43,201 bases of DNA from Planctomicrobium piriforme (GTDB lineage Bacteria; Planctomycetota; Planctomycetia; Pirellulales; UBA1268). Positions 9,025 through 15,836 of the stretch are shown in pieces (position 1 is the stretch's first letter; the number at the start of each line of letters is the position of its first letter). Under the pieces are notes generated by a model. That model was given only the letters and a program-made list of their open reading frames with translations. It did no database searches and was not told where the DNA came from. The position numbers and the translations under genes were made by a program. Location of the stretch: NCBI GenBank assembly GCA_945869735.1, contig CAMBPQ010000024.1:1-43201 (forward strand), read 5' to 3'.

Positions 9025-9366
9025 AGCCAGAGGTATCGCTTGGCTGCCGGGCTTGTTTCACGCCTGCAACGCCATCCCGGCCGTTGCAGGCTGCCGGTCA
9101 GCACCGTATCGATGCCGCCCGTATTCCCCGCGCTCGCGCTTGGGGCTTCTTGACGGGAGGCACACGCTCCCGATCGTGAGGAGCCGGTCGGAGGCACGCG
9201 CAGACGCCGGGGAATCTTTTCGACTCACAAGCACCGCCCCGGCGGCCAAGCGAGCATCCCGTAGCAAAATCCCCCGGCGGCGAGCATGTCACCGACCGGT
9301 GAACCAATCCGGTATCAAATCAATGCCGCCCGTATTCCCCGCACTCGCGCTTGGGGCTTCTTGACG
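9025..9366 (-). repeat. Interspersed repeat family B, copy 2 (longest copy)
   Basis: The 497-bp gap between the DUF1570 gene and transketolase (9003-9499) is mostly this repeat. It holds a hairpin module (stem 9062-9071 with 9082-9091, 10 bp) and two 44-bp direct repeats (9112-9155 and 9323-9366) that differ at one base. Between them lies a core (9156-9322) containing the reverse complement of GACCGGCTCCTCACGATCGG at 9170-9189. The core and both flanking repeats recur in inverse orientation at 23401-23618. On the minus strand the direct repeat can be read as SPKRERG, a short peptide pattern I recall from many small hypothetical planctomycete ORFs, but no convincing gene is present. Confidence 0.85.
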
Positions 9367-9374
9367 ATAGGCGC

Positions 9375-9421
9375 GGCGGTACGGCTCAAGCCGTTGCGAT
9401 TCCTGGCGGGGAAGTACCGCC
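9375..9421. other. Nested inverted repeat upstream of transketolase
   Basis: GGCGGTAC (9375-9382) pairs with GTACCGCC (9414-9421), and the enclosed segment contains the small hairpin CGGCTCAAGCCG (9382-9393). It lies 78 bp before the transketolase start, just outside repeat copy 2. It could be a leader structure or a further repeat module; nothing here identifies a known riboswitch. Confidence 0.35.
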
Positions 9422-9499
9422 GGGGCGGGCCGCGTTTGACTGCTGTTTCCCGCCACTTCTACACTCCCCACGTCTATCCAACGCCCCGAAGGAGCCCTT

Positions 9500-11560
9500 A
9501 TGTCCACCGCCGCACCCCGCGCCCCTCACGCCACCGACCTCGACCGCCTCGCAATCGACACGATCCGTACGCTTTCGATGGACGCCGTCGAGGCGGCGAA
9601 GAGCGGCCACCCCGGCACGCCGATGGCGCTGGCACCCGTGGCGTTCACCGTTTGGAAGGACTTCCTCCGTTACGACCCGGCCGATCCCCAGTGGCCCAAT
9701 CGTGACCGCTTCGTGCTCTCCTGCGGGCACGCGTCGATGCTTCTCTATTCGCTGATCCACCTCGCGGGGATCCGTCGCGCGAACGGCACTCCCGCCGTGT
9801 CGCTCGACGAGATCAAGAAGTTTCGCCAACTCGACAGCGTCTGCGCCGGCCATCCCGAGCATCACATGACCGCCGGCATCGAAACGACCACCGGCCCGCT
9901 CGGCCAGGGCTGCGGCAACTCCGTCGGCATGGCGATGGCCTCGAAGTGGCTGGCTGCCCACTACAACAGGCCCGGCCACGTCGTCTTCGACTACGACACC
10001 TACGTGCTCTGTAGCGACGGCGATCTCATGGAGGGGGTGGCGTCGGAGGCAGCGTCGATCGCCGGGCATCTCGGCCTGGCGAATCTCTGCTGGATCTATG
10101 ACGACAACTCGATCACGATCGAGGGCGAGACGCATCTCGCCTTTACCGAGGACGTGGGTCGGCGATTCGAGGGTCTCGGGTGGCGGATCGAGCGGGTCGC
10201 CGATGCCAACGACACGGCCGCGCTGCGGAAAGCACTCGAAGCCTTCAAGAGTGAGCAGGGGAAGCCCACGCTCGTGATCGTGAAGAGCGTGATCGGCTAC
10301 GGGGCGCCCAAGAAGGCGGGCTCTCACGAGGCGCACGGCGCGCCCCTCGGTGCCGAGGAGATCAAGGGGGCCAAGCAGGCGTATGGCTGGCCCATCGACG
10401 AGTCGTTCCGCGTGCCAGCCGAGGTGCCGGCGCATTTTGCACGTTCGCTCGGTGTCCGCGGCGCGCAGGGCAACGACGCTTGGAAGAAGATCGTGGCGGA
10501 TCTCGCAAAGACCGATGCGGCCCTGTCGGCCGAACTCGGCGACTTCCTCGCCGATAGGCTTCCAGCCGGCTGGGATAAGCAGATTCCCTGCTTCCCCGCC
10601 GATGCCAAGGGGCTCGCGAGCCGTGTGTCGAGCGGCAAGGTGATCCAGGGGATCAGCGCCGGCGTGCCGTGGTTCCTCGGCGGCTCGGCCGACCTCGCAC
10701 CGTCGACGATGACGCTCGTGCCCGGCGCCGGTGACTACGGACACGGCTCCTACGGCGGCCGCAACTTCCACTTCGGCATCCGTGAGCATGGCATGGCATC
10801 CGCCTGCAACGGCATGGCGCTCTCGGGCCTGCGTCCCTACTGTGCCACGTTCTTCGTGTTCTTCGATTACCTGAAGCCCGCCCTGCGGCTCTCGGCGATC
10901 GGCAACCTGGGCGTGATCTACGTGCTCACGCACGACTCGATCGGCCTCGGCGAGGACGGCCCGACCCACCAGCCGATCGAACAGTTGGCCAGCGCCCGCG
11001 CGGTGCCTGGCCTGTCGGTCTTCCGCCCGGGCGACGCCAACGAGGTAGTCGAAACGTATCGCGTCGTGATGGCGCGCGTCGACCGGCCAGCCGTGATCGT
11101 GCTCTCGCGGCAGAACCTTCCCACGCTCGACCGCGCGGCTGGCTTCGGCTCGGCGGCGGGCACTGCCAAGGGGGCCTACGTTCTCAAGGAGGCCGCCAAT
11201 GGCAAGCCCGACTGCATCCTCATCGGCACCGGCAGCGAGGTGCAACTCTGCCTCGACGCCGCCGCAAAACTCGCCGGCGACGGCGTGCACGCCCGCGTCG
11301 TGAGCATGCCGAGTTGGGACCTCTTCGAGGAGCAGGACGCCGCCTACCGCGAGAGCGTGCTCCCGGCGGCCGTCACGGCCCGAGTGGCCTGCGAGGCTGC
11401 CTGCGGCTTTGGCTGGGAGCGGTGGCTCGGCAGCCGCGGGCTGTTCGTGGGCATGAAGGGCTTTGGCGCGTCGGGTCCCGCCCCGAAACTCTACGAGCAC
11501 TTCGGAATCACGACCGATGGTATCGTCGCCGCCGCGAAACGGTCACTCGCGAGTAAGTGA
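9500..11560 (+). CDS. tkt: Transketolase
   Basis: The 686-residue protein is a thiamine-diphosphate enzyme that moves two-carbon ketol units between pentose-phosphate and glycolytic sugars. Family marks include AAKSGHPGTPMALAPVA near the N-terminus, HASMLLYSLIHL, and TTGPLGQGCGNSVGMA. The thiamine-diphosphate motif begins GDGDLMEGVASEAASIAGHL (about residue 173), with the closing NSITIEG. The pyrimidine-binding domain has FHFGIREHGMASACNGMAL and THDSIGLGEDGPTHQPIEQL, with the catalytic His in the latter. The C-terminal domain ends normally, and length agrees with bacterial transketolases (about 660-690). It starts at the ATG at 9500, after AAGGAG. It stands alone between repeat-filled gaps and is probably monocistronic. 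Confidence 0.97.
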   Translation: MSTAAPRAPHATDLDRLAIDTIRTLSMDAVEAAKSGHPGTPMALAPVAFTVWKDFLRYDPADPQWPNRDRFVLSCGHASMLLYSLIHLAGIRRANGTPAVSLDEIKKFRQLDSVCAGHPEHHMTAGIETTTGPLGQGCGNSVGMAMASKWLAAHYNRPGHVVFDYDTYVLCSDGDLMEGVASEAASIAGHLGLANLCWIYDDNSITIEGETHLAFTEDVGRRFEGLGWRIERVADANDTAALRKALEAFKSEQGKPTLVIVKSVIGYGAPKKAGSHEAHGAPLGAEEIKGAKQAYGWPIDESFRVPAEVPAHFARSLGVRGAQGNDAWKKIVADLAKTDAALSAELGDFLADRLPAGWDKQIPCFPADAKGLASRVSSGKVIQGISAGVPWFLGGSADLAPSTMTLVPGAGDYGHGSYGGRNFHFGIREHGMASACNGMALSGLRPYCATFFVFFDYLKPALRLSAIGNLGVIYVLTHDSIGLGEDGPTHQPIEQLASARAVPGLSVFRPGDANEVVETYRVVMARVDRPAVIVLSRQNLPTLDRAAGFGSAAGTAKGAYVLKEAANGKPDCILIGTGSEVQLCLDAAAKLAGDGVHARVVSMPSWDLFEEQDAAYRESVLPAAVTARVACEAACGFGWERWLGSRGLFVGMKGFGASGPAPKLYEHFGITTDGIVAAAKRSLASK

Positions 11561-11565
11561 CGCTC

Positions 11566-11724
11566 GATCTCATTCGACTTACGTGGAACGCCGGCTCGCG
11601 GGCGGCAAAAGTCTCGTCGCTGAGGGCCGCGGCGGCCCGACGCTCCTCGAGCGTTCGCCGACCCCCTTGCCTACCTCCTCCAAGATGCCATCTCGCCGCT
11701 CCACCGAAGGCAGATGCGATCGAG
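11566..11724 (+). repeat. Interspersed repeat family A, copy 1
   Basis: A 159-bp repeat starts 6 bp after the transketolase stop. It matches 14005-14163 along its full and equal length and matches 11940-12074 in inverted orientation. Shared blocks are CATTCGACTTACGTGGAACG at the left end, GGCGGCAAAAGTCT, CGAGCGTTCGCCGACCCCCT in the middle, and CCATCTCGCCGCTCCACC at the right. The minus strand contains an open frame through it, but the frame runs into the neighbouring transposase remnant out of register and has no gene features. Confidence 0.88.
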
Positions 11725-11736
11725 TGCGCTTTCGGG

Positions 11737-11938
11737 TTACGTGGAGCGGTATCCGCAGTGCCTGAAACAGTTGCGGCACTCGTCCTCGGTGAACTTGTCG
11801 AGCGGGTCACCGCAGAGCGACCAGAGTGCATCGACGGTCCTTGTTGAGCTCCCGACGCTCTTGCTTCATACGGCGCACCCACGACTCACTTCCATCAAAC
11901 TTCGTCGCAACCTCGCGTGTGCTGCGACCTCTGTCGCA
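11737..11938 (-). pseudogene. IS630-type transposase remnant with internal deletion
   Basis: Two pieces of an IS630-family transposase are joined here on the minus strand in different frames. Piece one (about 11938-11840) reads RGRSTREVATKFDGSESWVR then RMKQERREL, the N-terminal helix-turn-helix of the family, lacking its first 20 or so residues. Piece two (11838-11737) reads [20 protein letters not shown] then [13 protein letters not shown] and a TAA stop, the usual transposase C-terminus. The central catalytic part with the DDE residues is missing. The remnant is flanked directly by inverted copies of repeat family A (11566-11724 and 11940-12074). It cannot encode a functional transposase. 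Confidence 0.78.
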
Positions 11939-11939
11939 C

Positions 11940-12074
11940 GCGGCGAGATGGCACCTGGGAGGAAGGGAGGCAAGGGGGTCGGCGAACGCTCGAGGAGCCT
12001 TGGGCGTATCCTCGACCCGGCGACGAGACTTTTGCCGCCCCCGAGCCGGCGTTCCACGTACGTTGAATGCGCTC
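11940..12074 (-). repeat. Interspersed repeat family A, copy 2 (inverted, shortened)
   Basis: This is the inverted counterpart of 11566-11724. Shared sequence runs from GCGGCGAGATGGCA through GGGGGTCGGCGAACGCTCG and TTTTGCCGCC to CCGGCGTTCCACGTA. About 24 bp at the end nearest the transposase remnant are missing relative to the other two copies. Together with copy 1 it forms long imperfect arms around the remnant, in the gap between the 3' ends of transketolase and the sigma-factor partner gene. Confidence 0.85.
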
Positions 12075-12126
12075 TAGCTCGGCGCCCCATGGCACGGCGA
12101 TCATGCCACCGGAGGTGGCGCAGGGA

Positions 12127-13104
12127 TCACGGCTGGTCGTGCGAGTCGCCGATGACAGCGTCTTCGGGATCCTTACCGGCGCGGATCTCACCGTCGTGAT
12201 TGCGGTAGATGTGGTCGTCACGGTGCAGCGCATCGTGCTCGAACTGCTCGACGTGGCCATCCTCGAAGAGAATGTGGTGGATGCCCTCGGGGTGGTTGTC
12301 GCTCTTCTCACCACTCTCGTTGGGAGCGTCGGCGAGAAGGGGATGGTGGGCCCGGCGCTGATTGCGATTGGGCTGGAGCACGCCGGACGCGTCGCGATGA
12401 CCGAGCGTGTAGCCGTAGTCGCCCCCCATCGACCGCACCATCTCGTCGAACTGCGGCGTGCCCACCGCCGCCCGGAGTTCCTCCAGCGACGGCACGCGGA
12501 AATTCTCCTGTTTCGAGAGTGCCGAATCGGGTGCGAGCACCGTGCCGTCGTCGGCCACGATTCGGTGCTCGGAGACGAGCGTCGGAGCGTAGAGGCCGGC
12601 CCGGGAGAGCGGACCCTCGCCCGGTGGCGTGGGATAGACCCCATGTGATTCGGCGTAGCCCTGCAACGAGCCCGCGATCTGCTGAAGGTTGCGCTGCACC
12701 CGGCGGGCCCGGGCATCGACGATCGATTCGAGGAGAAGCGGTGCCACCAGCACACATGCCGCCAGAGCCGAAGCGGCGATGATGGCACGATCGAGCCACT
12801 GGCGTGCCGACGACCCCTGCCAAACCGCATCGTCTGCCCGCCGGCCTTCCGCCAGCCGGGCCGTGGGCCGCGATTCGGGTGACGTCTGCGCGGCCACAAA
12901 CGCGAGCGTCCGACTCGCAAGACCGGGGGGCGCAGCGGCCGCAGTTCGCTCAAACTCCAGCGGCCGCAATGCCCGCCTGATACTGTCGAGATCGCGGCGA
13001 AGCGCCGGACCTTTGGCGGGATCGGCCAGCGCGGCTTCGACCTGGCGGGATTCGCCGTCCTCAAGGCCTCCGATCAGGAAGCCAACTAATTCTTCCTCAC
13101 GCAT
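12127..13104 (-). CDS. Putative anti-sigma membrane protein with DUF1559-like C-terminus
   Basis: The 325-residue protein follows the ECF sigma gene by 21 bp, the usual place for a sigma regulator. Residues 1-50 (MREEELVGFLIGGLEDGESR and on) resemble the short helical N-terminus of anti-sigma factors but lack the His-x3-Cys-x2-Cys zinc ligands. One membrane segment follows at about 107-126. The part outside the membrane begins RVQRNLQQIAGSLQGYAESH and carries HHILFEDGHVEQF near the end, a pattern typical of planctomycete DUF1559 (pseudopilin-like) proteins. The topology suggests a cytoplasmic sigma-binding end and an external sensor end. This function is inferred from context; binding to the sigma factor cannot be read from sequence. 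Confidence 0.72.
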   Translation of the reverse strand: MREEELVGFLIGGLEDGESRQVEAALADPAKGPALRRDLDSIRRALRPLEFERTAAAAPPGLASRTLAFVAAQTSPESRPTARLAEGRRADDAVWQGSSARQWLDRAIIAASALAACVLVAPLLLESIVDARARRVQRNLQQIAGSLQGYAESHGVYPTPPGEGPLSRAGLYAPTLVSEHRIVADDGTVLAPDSALSKQENFRVPSLEELRAAVGTPQFDEMVRSMGGDYGYTLGHRDASGVLQPNRNQRRAHHPLLADAPNESGEKSDNHPEGIHHILFEDGHVEQFEHDALHRDDHIYRNHDGEIRAGKDPEDAVIGDSHDQP

Positions 13105-13125
13105 GGTGGAGCCTCGTGCAAGCGA

Positions 13126-13839
13126 TCATGGTATCTCCTTCATCACTGAGTCGCCCTCACCACCGCTGACGGCATCGGGCATGGCACGCCCGCTGCGTCG
13201 CCATGAGTCGTTGAGTTTCAAAAGGGCCGAGTGGAGACGGCTCTTCACCGTGCCCACTGGGATGCCGAGCACATCGGCCGCCTCGCGATATTTCATGCCT
13301 TGGTGATAGACCAGCATCAGCGCACTCTTGAGCGATTCGGGGAGGTCGTCGACAGCCGAGCGGACCCAGTCCCGGGCCTCCTCGACCTGCATCTGCTCGT
13401 CGGCCGTCTGTCCGTTGCCCGCCAGCATCTCCACGAGCGTCCCCATGTCGTCCTCGCCACCCGTTCGGTGATCGAGGCTCACCATGCGATGCCTGCGGTT
13501 GCGCCGCTGGGCGTCGATGGCCTGATTGGTGGCGATCGTGTAGAGCCAGGGCCGAAACCTCCGGCCTTCCTCGAACTGCTCCCTCTTGAGGTGTACCTGC
13601 AGAAACGTTGCCTGAAACACGTCCTCCGCCATCTCGGCGCTACCGAGATAGCGACGGAGATAACTAAACAACTCCTGTTCATAACGATGCACCAGCGACT
13701 CGAACGCGGCCGAGTCGCCGTTCAACCGACAGCGGCGGAGGAGTTCCTCGTCGGAAAACCCGCCGCCCACGGCCCCACCCCCTTGAACGTGGGACGGACC
13801 CTCGAGGCGGCCACCGGTGCGTGAATCGTGCAGATCCAT
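13126..13839 (-). CDS. ECF RNA polymerase sigma factor
   Basis: The 237-residue protein has sigma-70 region 2 (AAFESLVHRYEQELFSYLRR then AEDVFQATFLQVH and FRPWLYTIATNQAIDAQRR) and region 4 (LPESLKSALMLVYHQGMKYR then EAADVLGIPVGTVKSRLHSA), without regions 1.1 and 3. This makes it an extracytoplasmic-function sigma factor. An unusual Gly-rich N-terminal extension of about 25 residues precedes region 2, and the true start could be one of the later in-frame GTG codons. The downstream neighbour (12127-13104) is probably its regulator. The region upstream (13840-14221) is shared with a divergent permease and contains a copy of repeat family A. The target promoters are unknown. Confidence 0.92.
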   Translation of the reverse strand: MDLHDSRTGGRLEGPSHVQGGGAVGGGFSDEELLRRCRLNGDSAAFESLVHRYEQELFSYLRRYLGSAEMAEDVFQATFLQVHLKREQFEEGRRFRPWLYTIATNQAIDAQRRNRRHRMVSLDHRTGGEDDMGTLVEMLAGNGQTADEQMQVEEARDWVRSAVDDLPESLKSALMLVYHQGMKYREAADVLGIPVGTVKSRLHSALLKLNDSWRRSGRAMPDAVSGGEGDSVMKEIP

Positions 13840-14004
13840 CAGTACTACGTCGGCGGGTGCAAGAAGGTTCGGTGTTCCCGGCAGGGCTTCCGGCCGTCGA
13901 CTCGACCCCGATGGGCGTCCGCAGCCTGATTCCGCCGGGATTAGCTGTTGGTTCTCGTGCTTGAGTATAGCTACGGTCGCAGACCGGGGGCCGTCTGGGG
14001 ACTA
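13840..14004. other. Divergent upstream region of the sigma factor and permease genes, no gene seen
   Basis: The 382-bp gap 13840-14221 separates divergent genes and must hold promoters for both. Its first 165 bp show no convincing reading frame. I could not identify a bipartite ECF promoter with confidence. The rest of the gap is repeat family A copy 3 and a short leader ending in GCAGGAGT, the ribosome binding site of the permease gene. Confidence 0.5.
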
Positions 14005-14163
14005 GATCGCATTCGACTTACGTGGAACGCCGGCTCGGGGGCGGCAAAAGTCTTGTCGCCGGGGCGAGGATAGGCCCAAGGCTCCCCGAGCGTTCGCCGA
14101 CCCCCTTGCCTCCCTCCTCCAAGCTGCCATCTCGCCGCTCCACCAAAGGCGGATGCGCTCGAG
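14005..14163 (+). repeat. Interspersed repeat family A, copy 3
   Basis: This 159-bp copy is collinear with 11566-11724 and also matches the inverted copy at 11940-12074. It ends 58 bp before the permease start, so unlike the other copies it lies in a 5' intergenic region and could affect the permease transcript. No transposase remnant is next to it. Confidence 0.88.
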
Positions 14164-14221
14164 CGGCCCGCTATGCACAATTTGACTTTTCTTCGTCTTG
14201 GACCGACATTCCGCAGGAGTC

Positions 14222-15826
14222 ATGGACCGACCTGCCCCCTACCGCTGGATAGCCCCGGGCGATCTCAACGCCTTTTTCGGGCTGTCGATCGACAACCTCG
14301 CCGTCCTCGTCCTGACGGTCTCGCTCCTTTCGACCGTCTTCGGGTATCCGGCGCAGTTCGCCCTCTCGCATCTGGTCCCGGGAACGGCGGCGGGGGTGGT
14401 GGTGGGCGACCTGATCTTCACCTGGATGGCCTTCCGGCTTGCGGCTCGGACCGGCAGGACCGACGTCACGGCGATGCCGCTGGGCCTCGACACGCCCAGC
14501 ACATTTGGGATGGTGTTTTTCGTGATCGGCCCGGCGTTCGCGGAAGCCATGGCCATCGGCATGGAGCAGGAGGCCGCCGCCCGTCATGCCTGGCACATCG
14601 GCATGTGCGCGATCGTGGCCAGCGGCATCTTCAAGTTGGCCTGTGCCCTCGTGGCGGGCCCGGTCCGCCGCCTGATGCCCCGTGCGGCGCTGCTCGGCAG
14701 CCTGACGGCGATCGCCCTGGCGCTGATCACGTTCATGCCGATGCTCGAAATCTTTACCTCGCCGATGGTGGGGCTCGTGGCACTAGGCATCATCCTCGCG
14801 AGCCTGACGTCACACATTCCCTTCCCGTTCAAGGTGCCCGGAGCGCTCGCGGCCGTCATCGTCGGCGGAACGATTCATCTCGTGGGCAGCCGGATGGGCT
14901 GGATCCCCGCGGACAGTGCCCATCTGGCAATCGATGCCTCGGCCGCTCTGTGGCCCGTCGAGTGGCTCGCGGCGCTGAAGGGTGAATGGCTCGAGGCGTG
15001 GAGCGACACGGCGAAATACCTGCCGATCGTGATCCCCTTCGCGCTCGGCACGGTCGTGGGTGGCATTGACTGCACGGAGAGCGCCGCTGCGGCGGGTGAT
15101 GAATACGACACGGGCCGCGTGATCGGCGTCGAGGCGATCGCGACGGTGATCGCCGGCGCCTGCGGCGGCGTGATCCAGACCACCCCGTACATCGGCCACC
15201 CGGCCTACAAGGCCATGGGAGGCCGCGCCGCCTACACGCTGGCCACAGCCGTATTCATCGGCTTCGCCGGGCTCACGGGGACCTTCGCCTATCTTTACGA
15301 GGCGATCCCCCAGCCGGCCCTCGTGCCCATCCTCGTCTTCGTCGGCCTCGAAATCACCGCCCAGAGTTTTCATGCGACTCCGCAGAAACACTACCCGGCC
15401 GTGGCGCTCGCCTGTGTGCCGGCACTCGCGGCCCTCACGAAGATCGAAACCGACAAACTACTGGCTGCCGGCGCAAAGCCCGATGCGGGGCTCGCGCGGG
15501 AACTCTTCTCGCTGCACATCCTCTCCGCGGGCTTTATCGTCACGAGTCTGCTCTGGGCGGGCATGCTCACGGCACTCCTCGACCGGCGACTGTTCCGCGC
15601 GGCCGGCTGGTGCCTGGCCGCGGCAGCACTCGCGGCCTGCGGCGTAGTCCACTCCCCGTTCAGCGACGGCCGGCTCTTCCTGCCCTGGGCCATCGGCGGG
15701 CTGCCGCCCGAGGCGGCGGGCCGCGGGCCACTCGATCTGGCAGCCGCCTACGCCCTGCTCGCGGCGCTGTTCGCCGGCTGGAGCGCGTGGCTCGGCATGC
15801 CGCGGCATGAAGACCCGCCGGCGTGA
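14222..15826 (+). CDS. NCS2-like (xanthine/uracil permease superfamily) membrane transporter
   Basis: The 534-residue protein has about 12 hydrophobic segments and fits the NCS2/AzgA-like nucleobase transporter superfamily. Family-like segments are the N-terminal GDLNAFFGLSIDNLAVLVL, the half-membrane strand-like TDVTAMPLGLDTPSTFGMVF, and the later GGIDCTESAAAAGDEYDTGR followed by GGVIQTTPYIGHPAYKAMGG. These correspond to the carrier-domain elements that line the substrate site. The substrate is not evident; this branch often shows no close tie to characterised purine or uracil carriers. The ATG at 14222 follows GCAGGAGT and is preferred over the in-frame ATG at 14198. The gene ends 10 bp before the lptD stop codon (tail to tail). 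Confidence 0.82.
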   Translation: MDRPAPYRWIAPGDLNAFFGLSIDNLAVLVLTVSLLSTVFGYPAQFALSHLVPGTAAGVVVGDLIFTWMAFRLAARTGRTDVTAMPLGLDTPSTFGMVFFVIGPAFAEAMAIGMEQEAAARHAWHIGMCAIVASGIFKLACALVAGPVRRLMPRAALLGSLTAIALALITFMPMLEIFTSPMVGLVALGIILASLTSHIPFPFKVPGALAAVIVGGTIHLVGSRMGWIPADSAHLAIDASAALWPVEWLAALKGEWLEAWSDTAKYLPIVIPFALGTVVGGIDCTESAAAAGDEYDTGRVIGVEAIATVIAGACGGVIQTTPYIGHPAYKAMGGRAAYTLATAVFIGFAGLTGTFAYLYEAIPQPALVPILVFVGLEITAQSFHATPQKHYPAVALACVPALAALTKIETDKLLAAGAKPDAGLARELFSLHILSAGFIVTSLLWAGMLTALLDRRLFRAAGWCLAAAALAACGVVHSPFSDGRLFLPWAIGGLPPEAAGRGPLDLAAAYALLAALFAGWSAWLGMPRHEDPPA

Positions 15827-15836
15827 GCCGTGAGGG

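Noticed and set aside
9112-9366. Possible CRISPR-like direct repeats
   Set aside because: Only two units, 44 bp each and 167 bp apart, with no spacer periodicity and no cas genes.
11508-11882. A 124-residue minus-strand ORF
   Set aside because: It crosses a repeat copy and the transposase remnant out of register and overlaps the transketolase end; it is not a gene.
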